A stretch of DNA of 61,040 nt, taken from assembly GCA_029260475.1 (NCBI GenBank), contig JAJDDE010000194.1:1-61040 (forward strand). Direction: 5' to 3'. A program made the translations under genes and the position numbers. The DNA is from Phycisphaerales bacterium (GTDB lineage: Bacteria; Planctomycetota; Phycisphaerae; Phycisphaerales; UBA1924). The notes beneath the pieces were generated by a model that did no database searches, had not been told where the DNA came from, and worked only from the letters and a program-made list of their open reading frames with translations. This document shows positions 44,302-53,152 of this stretch, in pieces (position 1 is the stretch's first letter; each line of letters opens with the position of its first letter).

Positions 44302-45846
44302 ATGCCCCCCAGCCCTACCCACGCCCCCGACCCGTGCCACCGCGACACCGCCCCGCGCACCCTCGTGATGGGCATCGCCAGCACTGCCCACGAAGCGTGG
44401 ATGCGCGTCTGCGCGTCCGAAGCAGACGCGACCCCGGTCGGTGTGCTTCCGGCACGCGAGCGTGATCTCGCCGCCGCAGACGCGCTCGCCCTCCCGCTGC
44501 TGGGCGGCCCCGCTGACCTCGAACGAGTCCTGACCGAGACCGGCGCGAGCGTCGTGCTGCTGGCGATACCCGGCGCGATGCACGCGCTGATCAACGAACT
44601 TACCATCCGCATCGAGCAGGCTGGCGCGAGCGCCCGATGGCTGCCGCCGATGAGCGACACCATCGCGGGGCGCACCGGGTCGGCCCCCGGCGCTCTGGAC
44701 CTCGCCAAGCTCATCGGGCGCGAGCCGCGCCCCATCGACGCGGGACTCGTCCGTTCGGTCGTTGCGGGCAAGCGTGTGCTGATCACCGGCGCGGGGGGGA
44801 GCATCGGCTCGGAGATCGCGCGCATCGTCTGTGCGCACGCCCCGAGCGAGATCATCCTGATGGAGCGCTCAGAGAACGCGCTCTTCGAGATCGATCGCGA
44901 ACTCGCGAGCACGCACCCTGCTGTCGCGCGTCGCGCCGTGCTGCACGATGTGGTGGAGGACGCGCGCACGAACGCGCTGATGCGCCAGCTCTCGCCCCAC
45001 ATCGTCTTCCACGCCGCGGCCCACAAGCACGTCCCCATGATGGAAGACCACCCGAGCGCCGCGGTCACGAACAACGTCTTCGGCACCAAGGCGGTCTTCG
45101 ACGGCGCGATCAACGCCGGCGCCGAACGCTTCGTGCTCGTCTCCACCGACAAGGCGGTCCACCCCACGAGCGTCATGGGTGCCACCAAGCGCCTCGCGGA
45201 GTTGTACGTCCGCAGCCGTGCGCGCGAGGTCGGCACACGCTGCGCCGTCGTCCGCTTCGGCAACGTGCTGGGCTCCGCGTGCAGCGTGCTCCCGATCTGG
45301 GACGGTCAGATCGCCCAGGGCGGCCCGCTCACGATTACCGATGAGCGCATGACGCGGTACTTCATGACCATCCCCGAGGCGGCCTCGCTGGTGATCCAGT
45401 CCGCCGCCATCCCGCAGGGCGAGGACGCGGGCGTGTACGTGCTCGACATGGGCGACGCCATCCGCATCGCCGACCTCGCCGAGCGCCTGCTGGCCCAGCG
45501 CGGCGTGGGCCCGCAGAGCGACGCCGTCGAGCTCCGATTCACCGGCATCCGCCCGGGCGAGAAGCTCTACGAAGAACTCGCCTACGCGACCGAGACGCTC
45601 GCACCGACGAGCGTGCCGGGCGTCCGCGCGTGGTCGGGCGCCTCGCCCTCGATGTCGCGCATGGCGCGCATGATCGAGGACCTGGGCGCGGTCCGGTCCT
45701 CCTCGGAACCGGGCGACGTCATCCGAGTCCTGCGAGACTGCGTGCCCGAGATGACCTCCGGATCGACCCCGGAGACACCCAAAGCGGTCATCCTCACGAC
45801 CGATATCCCGAACACATCACGAACGCAAACCACCCACGCCGCTTGA
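44302..45846 (+). CDS. CapD-like nucleotide-sugar epimerase/dehydratase, without membrane helices
   Basis: A 514-residue enzyme of the UDP-GlcNAc 4,6-dehydratase / FlaA1-CapD group. After an N-terminal domain of ~145 residues (a CoA-binding-like fold) comes GAGGSIGSEIAR (NAD site), FHAAAHKHVPMMEDHP, STDKAVHPTSVMGATKR (catalytic region with Met-Gly-Ala-Thr-Lys) and FTGIRPGEKLYEEL. Membrane-bound relatives have four N-terminal helices; here none are present. It should make a 4-keto-6-deoxy sugar nucleotide for surface polysaccharide. GGAG lies six bases before the ATG. Confidence 0.87.
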   Translation: MPPSPTHAPDPCHRDTAPRTLVMGIASTAHEAWMRVCASEADATPVGVLPARERDLAAADALALPLLGGPADLERVLTETGASVVLLAIPGAMHALINELTIRIEQAGASARWLPPMSDTIAGRTGSAPGALDLAKLIGREPRPIDAGLVRSVVAGKRVLITGAGGSIGSEIARIVCAHAPSEIILMERSENALFEIDRELASTHPAVARRAVLHDVVEDARTNALMRQLSPHIVFHAAAHKHVPMMEDHPSAAVTNNVFGTKAVFDGAINAGAERFVLVSTDKAVHPTSVMGATKRLAELYVRSRAREVGTRCAVVRFGNVLGSACSVLPIWDGQIAQGGPLTITDERMTRYFMTIPEAASLVIQSAAIPQGEDAGVYVLDMGDAIRIADLAERLLAQRGVGPQSDAVELRFTGIRPGEKLYEELAYATETLAPTSVPGVRAWSGASPSMSRMARMIEDLGAVRSSSEPGDVIRVLRDCVPEMTSGSTPETPKAVILTTDIPNTSRTQTTHAA

Positions 45847-45942
45847 TTTCGGGCGTCGTTTGGTCACAATGACCGAATCCTCACGGGGCGGAGCCCCAAC
45901 AATGAGTGCAAGACGCAGCACACCCGGTACGCGAGACGCCTC

Positions 45943-46203
45943 ATGGCTTATGCGACAGCGACTGAACACGACCTGCAAACCGCAGGCCCCCACGAACAGA
46001 CCAAGCACCTCCGCGAACAGGCACACTGCCTGATCGAGATGCTGCGCACCGCGAAGGCCGAGACGCTCGCACGCCTCGAGTCCGAATCGCGTGAAGACGC
46101 CTTTGCCTCCGTGCGGGGCGAGACATCCTTTGACCTCGCGATCGCCGACGCCGAGCACACGCGCGATGTGCTCGATCGTGCGCTCGAGCGCGCCCACTCG
46201 TGA
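45943..46203 (+). CDS. Small helical hypothetical protein
   Basis: An 86-residue, predicted helical protein ([29 protein letters not shown]) with no known motif. Its TGA stop overlaps the GTG start of dut as GTGA, so the two are translationally coupled, which supports that it is a real gene. Function unknown. Confidence 0.55.
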   Translation: MAYATATEHDLQTAGPHEQTKHLREQAHCLIEMLRTAKAETLARLESESREDAFASVRGETSFDLAIADAEHTRDVLDRALERAHS

Positions 46204-46661
46204 TCGACGAACCGACGCTGCGCATCCGCCTGCTGCGCGAGAGCGCGCAGGTTCCCACGTACAAGACCGAGCACGCCGCCGGCATGGACCTCAGCGCCGC
46301 GCCCGCAGACGGTTCGGACATCAGCATCCCGCCCGGTGAAGTCCGCATGGTCCCCTGCGGCTTCGCGATGGCCCTGGACCCCGGGTACGAGGCGCAGGTC
46401 CGCCCCCGCTCGGGTCTCGCCTCCAAGCACAGCGTCACGCTCCCCAACGCGCCGGGCACGATCGACGCCGACTACCGGGGCGAAGTCATCGTGCCGCTGA
46501 TCAACCTCGGGCGCGACCCCTTTGTGGTGGAGCCCGGCATGCGCATCGCGCAGATGGTCATCGCTGCGGTCTCGCACGCGGGCGTGAGCGTGGTTGATGA
46601 CCTCAGCGAACTGGGCGCCACCGCTCGCGGTGCGGGCGGATTCGGGTCCACCGGGCTCTAG
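46200..46661 (+). CDS. dut: Deoxyuridine 5'-triphosphate nucleotidohydrolase
   Basis: A 153-residue trimeric dUTPase, which removes dUTP and yields dUMP for thymidylate synthesis. The five motifs are present: AGMDLSA (I), RPRSGLASK (II), [11 protein letters not shown] (III), GMRIAQMVI (IV) and GAGGFGSTG (V, the C-terminal arm). GTG 46200 overlaps the preceding stop. Its TAG stop shares bases with the convergent lipoprotein gene's TAG (CTAG), so the two genes overlap by 4 bases end to end. Confidence 0.95.
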   Translation: MIDEPTLRIRLLRESAQVPTYKTEHAAGMDLSAAPADGSDISIPPGEVRMVPCGFAMALDPGYEAQVRPRSGLASKHSVTLPNAPGTIDADYRGEVIVPLINLGRDPFVVEPGMRIAQMVIAAVSHAGVSVVDDLSELGATARGAGGFGSTGL

Positions 46662-47503
46662 TCCTCGTCGAGGTCCACGGTCCGCGCGAAGGGCCCGTAG
46701 GCATCCGTCAGCACGTCGAGATCGAAGACCGCGTTGCGGGGCAGGTTCCGGCGGCGTCCGTCGATGATCTCTCCGTCGAGCAGGATGCTGATGGAGTCGC
46801 CCGTCGCGACGCTCGTCACCAGCAGGCGCGAGAAGGTGCGGGGCGGGAAGCCCTTGCCATCCGCGACGCGCACCCTCTTGGGCTGCTCGAGACTCGCGCT
46901 CAGCACCACCTCACCGTCCGCGTTGAGCCGCTCGATGAGCAGCGGCAGATCGTCCTCCGGCGGCGAGTTCAGTGTGTAGCGCCACGCGCCCGAGGCGTCC
47001 CTTGTCGTCACGAGCGTGCGACCCTCATCGTCACGAGACACCATCGCGTTCGTGTCGTCAATCGGTTGCAGGCCACCCAGGCGCAGCAACTCCCGTGGCG
47101 GCACGGGCAGGCCGGTGCGCTGCAAACGCTCTGGCGTGAGCGCCTCGTGCGCGCCGGTGTAGACCACCGGCTCGTCGGTGAGTTTGTCGAGCACCCAGTA
47201 GCGCTCATCGTCCGCGCCGATCCAGATCAGCACCTCGCCGACCTTGCCGATGGAGAGCGCGAGCTTCGAGGCATCCTTGAGCTGGAAATGCCCGTCGCCC
47301 TGCTCCCACTTCTTGTTGCCCTTGTCGTCGGTGAACCGGATCGTGACGATCGCCCTGGCCCAGAGGCGTTCGAGGCGCGCGACACGGGTGTTGTGCGCCG
47401 CGATCGCCTCGGGGCCCGTCGGAAGAGGCTCAGCGGGTTCGACACGGTCCGTGTGCGCGCACCCGGCGCTCAGCAACAGCGCCATGAGGAGCAACAGCCT
47501 CAC
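46658..47503 (-). CDS. Lipoprotein of unknown function
   Basis: A 281-residue lipoprotein. The signal [13 protein letters not shown] carries a lipobox. The mature part contains alternating beta-strands ([34 protein letters not shown]), like LolA/LolB- or outer-membrane lipoprotein-type folds, but I cannot name the family. It overlaps the next gene upstream by 4 bases and the dut stop by 4 bases. Likely placed in the outer envelope. Confidence 0.65.
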   Translation of the reverse strand: MRLLLLMALLLSAGCAHTDRVEPAEPLPTGPEAIAAHNTRVARLERLWARAIVTIRFTDDKGNKKWEQGDGHFQLKDASKLALSIGKVGEVLIWIGADDERYWVLDKLTDEPVVYTGAHEALTPERLQRTGLPVPPRELLRLGGLQPIDDTNAMVSRDDEGRTLVTTRDASGAWRYTLNSPPEDDLPLLIERLNADGEVVLSASLEQPKRVRVADGKGFPPRTFSRLLVTSVATGDSISILLDGEIIDGRRRNLPRNAVFDLDVLTDAYGPFARTVDLDED

Positions 47504-48012
47504 GCGGGGATGCTCACGATCTGTGCGAACTGCCGCGTCACGTTGGCGAGGGTCTCCATGTCCACATCGGGCTCCAGCACGCGGACGGGTTCGCCGTCGG
47601 GCCCGTCCTCCTTGCGGCGCACCAGCATGGCGCAGGGTTCACTCCCGACCTTGACCAATCGACGCCGGCGTACGAGTTCCAACGCCAGCAGGTGGCGGAA
47701 CGCGATGCGCTTCGGGTCCTCCGCGTCCTCGAGGGACTCGAAGAGCCCCATCAGCTCGCCCTGCTCCACCAGCGGCTTAGGCTTCGCGCTCGGCTCGGGG
47801 ACCTCGGTGCTCCAGTACGCGAAGAGACCCTTGGGCGGCTCATCCTCGCGCCAGGCGCTCTCGAGGAAGTCGAGCCGGTCCATGCCCTCGTCGCCCGCCT
47901 TCTCAACGAGCGCGACGATCACGCGGTCGCCCGGGTTCAGGGGGGTGCTGGTCGCGGCACACTTCTCGTTGTGGCGCCCGAGGTCGTACTTGCTGCTGGC
48001 CATCCTTGACAT
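47500..48012 (-). CDS. Hypothetical protein
   Basis: A 170-residue acidic protein of unknown function (KYDLGRHNEKCAATSTPL near the start, GDRVIVALVEKAGDEGMDR, FRHLLALELVRRRRLVKVG). The N-terminal Cys/His pair could bind metal but gives no class assignment. Start ATG 48012 is supported by TACCAT (48024-48019) six bases upstream, a leaderless pattern; ATG 48003 is the alternative. The gene overlaps the lipoprotein gene by 4 bases, so both are probably one unit. Confidence 0.6.
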   Translation of the reverse strand: MSRMASSKYDLGRHNEKCAATSTPLNPGDRVIVALVEKAGDEGMDRLDFLESAWREDEPPKGLFAYWSTEVPEPSAKPKPLVEQGELMGLFESLEDAEDPKRIAFRHLLALELVRRRRLVKVGSEPCAMLVRRKEDGPDGEPVRVLEPDVDMETLANVTRQFAQIVSIPA

Positions 48013-48040
48013 GCCCTGATGGTAGCGATGCCGCGGCGGA

Positions 48041-48235
48041 TCACGACGTGGTGAAGAACCGCCGGCCCGTGCCGCCCTCGCCGACCTTGGCACCCACGGG
48101 GTTGCCGCAGCGCGGGCAGCGTCCCTCGTAGCGGTCGCCCTCCGGAGTCTTGTACATCCTGCCGTAGACGTTGCAGCAGCGGAAGTGGACGCCCAGGAAG
48201 GGGCGAGAGGCCTGCTTGGGATCGGGTCTGGTCAC
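48041..48235 (-). CDS. Small zinc-ribbon protein
   Basis: A 64-residue protein with CC...CPRCG: HFRCCNVYGRMY, then GRCPRCGNPVG, a likely zinc ribbon. Similar small ribbons of unknown role recur in planctomycetes. GTG 48235 is chosen; a frame open to 48289 overlaps the cyclodeaminase gene. No Shine-Dalgarno sequence is clear. Confidence 0.6.
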   Translation of the reverse strand: MTRPDPKQASRPFLGVHFRCCNVYGRMYKTPEGDRYEGRCPRCGNPVGAKVGEGGTGRRFFTTS

Positions 48236-48269
48236 GGGAGCCGATATCGGCGACGAGCCCCCTATCGCT

Positions 48270-48875
48270 TCAGCGGCACGCCTCGACAACCGTCGGGAGC
48301 CGCTCGGCGCACGCCCGCAGCAGGGCGTCTACGCGCGACTGGACGGCGTGCGCAGCGTCCAAGTCTTTGAGCAGCGGCAGGTTGATCCGCACGTTGCAGG
48401 CCGAAGCGCGGGCGACCGCCTCGGTCAGGATCGCTGCGATCTCGAGATCACTCCGGAGCATGCGGTTCGAGATCGGCGCGAGTCGCTCGAAGAGCGCCAT
48501 CAGTTGGGCGCACGCATCGATGACACCCATGGGCACGTCGATGCAGGCCTTGGCCGCGACGTCGATGCTGTCACGTCCGGGATCGCCTTCGGGGAGCCGG
48601 GAGATGGTGTTGTAGTGCTCGTACGCCCGTGCATCGGCGTCCGCGAGGCCGACGAGCGCATCGCGATGGGTATCGAGGGCCTCTGCCAGCGACTCCAATT
48701 CGGGTTGGTGCTGCTCGAGTTTCTTTGAGCCCACGGAGTAGCTCGCCACCATGCGCGCGAGGGCCGTCGCGATCGCGCCGACCAGGCCCGTGACAGCGCC
48801 GCCCCCCGGCGCGGGCGTCTTAGCGCTGATCGACACGAGCAGCTCGTCGATGCGCTGGTCCGCGAGGCCGCTCAT
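48270..48875 (-). CDS. Cyclodeaminase/cyclohydrolase family protein (FchA-like)
   Basis: A 201-residue all-helical protein matching the formimidoyltetrahydrofolate cyclodeaminase (FTCD C-terminal) family. TPAPGGGAVTGLVGAIATAL, the folate-binding Gly-rich turn, is diagnostic, and MVASYSVGSKK follows as in the family. It would act on folate one-carbon units (formimino- to methenyl-THF), although many stand-alone members have unknown roles. Its ATG overlaps the prepilin-like gene's TGA as ATGA, and AGGGG lies upstream, so it is coupled to that gene. Confidence 0.85.
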   Translation of the reverse strand: MSGLADQRIDELLVSISAKTPAPGGGAVTGLVGAIATALARMVASYSVGSKKLEQHQPELESLAEALDTHRDALVGLADADARAYEHYNTISRLPEGDPGRDSIDVAAKACIDVPMGVIDACAQLMALFERLAPISNRMLRSDLEIAAILTEAVARASACNVRINLPLLKDLDAAHAVQSRVDALLRACAERLPTVVEACR

Positions 48876-49708
48876 CGGGTCCCCTGGTTGTCGATCCACT
48901 CGATCCAGTCCGGTTGCGGCAGGAAGGTGTAGTCCTTCGTCGTCTGCACCAGCCCCTCCTCGACTTTGACGTCCAGCTTCACGTGCATGTCCCAGAAGAG
49001 CATCATGGAAGTGATCCGGCCATCGCTCCGCCAGTACATGCGCGCATCGGAGCCGTTGTCGTAGTTGTAGACCGCCTGATCGGCGAGCAACCACGTGCGC
49101 GTCGGCCAGCTCACGCGCGGCGGGCGACCGCCCTGCTCGGGGATCAGCGTCGGGTACGGCTCGTCGAAGGGATCGTCGTCGAGCGCATGATCGTTGAGGT
49201 TGTAGCTCGTGCCCAAGAGGTCGTAGGTGCTGGAGCGATCGACGTCGAAGAAGGCGAGCTGCGGGGCGTCGGTGCCGCGATCGGAGGGGTCGTTGAAGAT
49301 GTCCATCTCGAAGTCGCGTGCTTCTGGGCTGTCGTCGTCGGGCACGTTGTTGTCCCAGACATAGGGATTCAGCGGTCGGCGCTGGGGGCCGATCCGGTCG
49401 ATCCCCAGCACGGGCAGCGTGCCCAGTTTGCCGCCGAAGAGGGCCCCGATGTTGTTGCCCTGGGGGCGTGAGACGAGCTGGCCCGCGTCGTCCACCCGCG
49501 TCTGCGGGAGCTCGCGGTCGTAATCGTTCTTGTACATCTCGATACCGATCCCAAGCTGCCGTAGGTTCGAGCCCGAGGCGGTGTTGCGCGAGGCCTGACG
49601 GGCCCGCCCGAGCGTGGGGATCAGCACGCCGATGAGCAGCGCGATGATCGCGATGACGACGAGCAATTCGACCAGTGTGAATCCGGATCGGCGTTCTGCC
49701 TTGAGCAT
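48872..49708 (-). CDS. Prepilin-like protein with class III leader
   Basis: A 278-residue protein with leader [20 protein letters not shown] cleaved after Gly. The first helix is followed by RARQASRNTASGSNLRQLG and a long globular, Asp-rich part. It is the second such protein in the window but differs from the one at 13375 in its C-terminal domain (no H-x9-DG-like segment is clear; ends DWIEWIDNQ). TACACT (49720-49715) ends six bases before the ATG with no Shine-Dalgarno sequence, so it is probably leaderless. Confidence 0.83.
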   Translation of the reverse strand: MLKAERRSGFTLVELLVVIAIIALLIGVLIPTLGRARQASRNTASGSNLRQLGIGIEMYKNDYDRELPQTRVDDAGQLVSRPQGNNIGALFGGKLGTLPVLGIDRIGPQRRPLNPYVWDNNVPDDDSPEARDFEMDIFNDPSDRGTDAPQLAFFDVDRSSTYDLLGTSYNLNDHALDDDPFDEPYPTLIPEQGGRPPRVSWPTRTWLLADQAVYNYDNGSDARMYWRSDGRITSMMLFWDMHVKLDVKVEEGLVQTTKDYTFLPQPDWIEWIDNQGTR

Positions 49709-49736
49709 GCCCGGAGTGTACCGCCCTGTGCGCACG

Positions 49737-49769
49737 AAAAAGGCGCGCCGCCCACTCAAGCGACGCGCC
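49737..49769 (-). terminator. Porin gene terminator
   Basis: A ten-pair stem (GGCGCGTCGC with GCGGCGCGCC, one T-G pair) and an 8-base loop on the minus strand, followed by TTTTT. It lies about 55 bases after the porin stop codon. Confidence 0.85.
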
Positions 49770-49824
49770 ACAGAGAGACCTCTAGAGGATCGAACGACCC
49801 CGCTATGCTCGGGCGGGGGCGTGT

Positions 49825-51075
49825 TCAGAAGAGCAGCTGGAACTGGGCACGCAGCGCGACCGCGCCATCGTCCACCGAGGGGATCAGCGAGACGTCGGGT
49901 CCGGTCGAGTTGGCGACCGCGTTGACGGGGTCGGAGTCCACCGTCGCGTCCATGAAGTACTGCACGTCGAAGGTGAAGCGAGCCGCCTGGCCCGACCAGT
50001 ACCAGTTCACGCCCAGCGTGATGGTGTTGAAGTTGTCGTTGTTGGCGTAGTTGTCATCGACGAAGACGCCGTCGTAGCGAGCGAAGAGCTCCCAGTCCGT
50101 TTCGGGGATGAAGACGCCGCCCTGGATCACGGCGCCGTAGTCGTTGAAGTCGCCTGCAACGCCGTTGATCTCGACGAAGCGGCCGATGAAGGCGCCGTAG
50201 ACGTTCCAACCATCGCCCTGGAGCATGAGGTCGGCGGTGTAGGGGATGGCCTTCACCTCGCCGCCCGCGGGGGTGTTCGGGCCGTCCTGGTAGTGGATGC
50301 CCAGGCCCAGCTTCGCGGCGAAGTCGGAGCCCGGAGCGGAGCTCATGGTGTTGAACTGACCCCACGCACCGTCGAAGAGGAACTCGACGCGGCTGGTAAA
50401 GGCGTAGTCGGCGGGGTCCATGGTGTAATCGGTGTTCGCGGAGGCAGCGCCGTCCGAGAAGGCGAACCAGCCACGCCAGGCGTCATCCGAGTATGAGAGC
50501 CACGCGGCCTGCGAGAACTGCGGGCTGAAGACCGCGTTGGCGATCGACACGTCGGCCGCGAGCGAGCCGCCTGCAGAGACGACGTCTTCCCACAGCACGG
50601 GCAGGCGGACCTGACCGAAGTAGAGGCCCCAGCCGTTGTCGAAGTTGTAGCCGACGTACGCGTCTTGCAGCGTGAGCCTGCCGGCGTTGGTGGTGTTGCC
50701 GAACTCGCCTTGGATCTTGTAGACGAGCTTCTCGCTGACCGCGTTGCCGGTGAAGATCAGCTTGGTGCGCGGGATGGAGAAACCGCCCTCGAAGTCATCG
50801 ACGCCCGCGGCCTGGTCATCGTCCTGGATGGTCGCGGTGTAGCGGAACTGGGTGATGCCCTTGATCTTCAGCGAGTACTCACCGCCGGCACCACTGATGA
50901 AGAATCCGTCGTCGTATCCGGCGTTGCCATCGCTCTGGAGCAGGCTGGAACGCGTTTCAGAATCGGCCATCATCTCCGCAACGATCGAGCGGACTTCGTC
51001 GGCTGACGTCGTCGCAAGCGCGGACGCGGGCAGGAGGCTCAGAGCGGCTCCGGAAACCATCAAGAAGCGTGTCAT
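49825..51075 (-). CDS. Outer-membrane porin (OprP/OprO-like)
   Basis: A 416-residue protein: a signal peptide (GAALSLLPASALA), a short helical part (VRSIVAEMMADSETR, likely coiled coil), then a beta-barrel with alternating aromatic strands (YSLKIKGITQFRYTATI, LYFGQVRLPVLWE, ITLGVNWYWSGQ) and a C-terminal Phe after LRAQFQLL. These are the features of phosphate-selective-type porins. Sugar or anion selectivity cannot be read. ATG 51075 has AAGGG seven bases upstream. The gene is monocistronic with its own terminator. Confidence 0.83.
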   Translation of the reverse strand: MTRFLMVSGAALSLLPASALATTSADEVRSIVAEMMADSETRSSLLQSDGNAGYDDGFFISGAGGEYSLKIKGITQFRYTATIQDDDQAAGVDDFEGGFSIPRTKLIFTGNAVSEKLVYKIQGEFGNTTNAGRLTLQDAYVGYNFDNGWGLYFGQVRLPVLWEDVVSAGGSLAADVSIANAVFSPQFSQAAWLSYSDDAWRGWFAFSDGAASANTDYTMDPADYAFTSRVEFLFDGAWGQFNTMSSAPGSDFAAKLGLGIHYQDGPNTPAGGEVKAIPYTADLMLQGDGWNVYGAFIGRFVEINGVAGDFNDYGAVIQGGVFIPETDWELFARYDGVFVDDNYANNDNFNTITLGVNWYWSGQAARFTFDVQYFMDATVDSDPVNAVANSTGPDVSLIPSVDDGAVALRAQFQLLF

Positions 51076-51325
51076 GGGTGATCCCTTCACACAGAGCGGT
51101 GCTGGAGGTGTGCTTCGCTCGAATGGCCATACATGGCCTTTCGTAACGATCTATCGAGGGTCGCAGCACCGCTTGGCGAGCCCACGATCGGAAGTGCGTG
51201 CGGCGCACGCGCGCAATATCCTAATGAATCGACCGTTTAGGCGAGATAGTTCCGAAGGAAATACGGCAAAAAGTGGATAAGTCCGAATCCGAACGGAGCA
51301 GCCCTCATCGGCGTACCGTTTCTCA

Positions 51326-52207
51326 ATGCCCAGCACCCCCATAGACGCACCCAAAGCCTCTCTAACGCCTCTGGACACCCTCCCCGGGCCACAGGTACGA
51401 AGGTGTGTCGCAGCGATGAGAGAGCGGCACGCGGGAGCTGACCCCACGTCGCTGCTCCCCGATGTAGACCCCCGGCGGATCCCCCGACACATCGCGATCA
51501 TCATGGATGGCAACGGTCGGTGGGCACAGGAGCGCGAACTGCCACGGATGTTCGGCCATCGCAACGGAGCGGTCTCCGTCCGGACCGCGCTGGAGACCGT
51601 TTCGACGCTCGGCGTGGAGTGCCTCACCCTCTATTCATTCAGCCTCGAGAACTGGAAGCGCCCCGAAGAGGAGGTGAGCCAGCTCATGCAGCTCTACCTC
51701 ACCTACATGGACGGGGAACGCGCATCGCTCGTCGAGCAGAACATCCGCTTCCGACAGATCGGGCGGCGCGATGGGCTCCCGCCCGAAGCGCTCGACGCCC
51801 TGGACCAGACGCTCGAAGCGACCGCACAGTGCACGGGCCCGACGCTGTGCCTCGCGGTGAATTACGGCTCGCGTGACGAGATGCTCCACGCGATGCGGAG
51901 CCTCGCGGAGCGCGTGCGCACGGGCGAGATCGACCCCAGCGACATCGATGAGGCGGCCTTCGAAGAGCGGTTATTTACGCACGGCCTGCCCGAGCTCGAT
52001 CTCCTCATCCGCACCGCCGGCGAACGTCGTCTCAGCAACTTCTTGCTCTGGCAGCTCAGTTACGCGGAGCTGTACGTGACGCCCACGCTCTGGCCCGACT
52101 TCGGGACCGATGCGATGCTCGAGGCGGTGCGCGATTACGCGGGTCGGGAGCGGCGGTTTGGTGGCCTGGGCCCAGCGGATCTGTTGCCCGACGAGGGGCG
52201 AGCGTAG
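51326..52207 (+). CDS. uppS: Isoprenyl transferase (undecaprenyl diphosphate synthase-like)
   Basis: A 293-residue cis-prenyltransferase that makes the C55 lipid carrier for peptidoglycan and polysaccharide synthesis. HIAIIMDGNGRWA carries the catalytic Asp61. YSFSLENWKRP and RTAGERRLSNFLLWQ (Ala in place of the usual Ser) are clear. About 50 N-terminal residues precede the core. TACCGT (51314-51319) ends six bases before the ATG, without a Shine-Dalgarno sequence. The next genes include cdsA, as in many bacteria (uppS-cdsA linkage). Confidence 0.93.
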   Translation: MPSTPIDAPKASLTPLDTLPGPQVRRCVAAMRERHAGADPTSLLPDVDPRRIPRHIAIIMDGNGRWAQERELPRMFGHRNGAVSVRTALETVSTLGVECLTLYSFSLENWKRPEEEVSQLMQLYLTYMDGERASLVEQNIRFRQIGRRDGLPPEALDALDQTLEATAQCTGPTLCLAVNYGSRDEMLHAMRSLAERVRTGEIDPSDIDEAAFEERLFTHGLPELDLLIRTAGERRLSNFLLWQLSYAELYVTPTLWPDFGTDAMLEAVRDYAGRERRFGGLGPADLLPDEGRA

Positions 52208-52216
52208 AATCGAGCC

Positions 52217-53143
52217 ATGCCGACGGCCCACGAGCTCGCCACCGCGCGGGACGCCTTCGAGAACGCGTTCGGGCTGTTGCGTGTGGGCGTGTCCAAGTGG
52301 GATGGTTCGGTGTGCACGCTCAAACGGGGCGCCGACCGGTTCAGCCTGGACACCGTCCTGTTCGCCCAGGAACTGGACAAGCGCCCGTCCGCTTACACAC
52401 CCGAGGGCCTCGCGCTGCGGCTGGCGGACACGCTGGGCCTGCCCGCGGATGAATCGTTGGTGATCGACGACGTCGTGAAGGCGCTCCCGGTGCTCCGCCC
52501 ACGCTTCCTCCACGCGAGCGTGATGGACGGTCCCGGGCGCGATCTGGTGCGGCGCGAGCTGGCACCCGGGCTGCTCCTGGGCGTGTCGCTGGGCCGTCAG
52601 ACGGTGCGCAACTTCGTGACCACCCGCCTTCTCGACGCCTGGAAAATGACCTTCGACGAGGTGATCGATGTGGCGATCGAAGAGCTCATGCGCCGGTTCA
52701 CGATCGAGGACATCCACTCGCTGGCCTCGGACCCGCGCGTCCTGACGATCACGCACGATCGCGAGCCGGCGGCGTCGGTCGCCCTCGGGCTCGACCGGAT
52801 GGTCGTGGGCATCGACGCGTGGCCCGGCTCCCTGATCGGCAAGCCCAGCGAAGACCAGCTCCTCCTGGTGCCGCTGGACGAGCAGAGCGATATCAAGGAC
52901 CTGGGCGCGATCATCGAGTCCACCTACCGCATCGCCAACGAGCACGCCCGAGCGCTCTCGGCCCATCCGTGCTGGCTGTACAACGGCGTGCTCCACACCA
53001 TCGGGCTCCGGATGAGCGACGAGCAGGCGTCGGGCGGGCGACGGGCGACCGTCGAGACGAACCACCCGGACGTCGCGCACCTCCTCAGATTCCTCTCGGG
53101 AGAGTCGAACGAGGCCCCACCCTCGGACGAGATGTTGGGGTAA
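52217..53143 (+). CDS. Hypothetical protein between uppS and cdsA
   Basis: A 308-residue soluble protein with mixed alpha/beta composition; distinctive segments are RFSLDTVLFAQEL, LLGVSLGRQTVRNFVTTRLL and DQLLLVPLDEQSDIKDL. I do not recognise its family; a vague resemblance to DUF1444-type proteins is not enough to name it. TAGAAT (52205-52210) is six bases before the ATG, with TTGCCC 15 bases further up, so it is likely leaderless even though it starts nine bases after uppS stops. Confidence 0.6.
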   Translation: MPTAHELATARDAFENAFGLLRVGVSKWDGSVCTLKRGADRFSLDTVLFAQELDKRPSAYTPEGLALRLADTLGLPADESLVIDDVVKALPVLRPRFLHASVMDGPGRDLVRRELAPGLLLGVSLGRQTVRNFVTTRLLDAWKMTFDEVIDVAIEELMRRFTIEDIHSLASDPRVLTITHDREPAASVALGLDRMVVGIDAWPGSLIGKPSEDQLLLVPLDEQSDIKDLGAIIESTYRIANEHARALSAHPCWLYNGVLHTIGLRMSDEQASGGRRATVETNHPDVAHLLRFLSGESNEAPPSDEMLG

Positions 53144-53152
53144 CGTGCCCGC

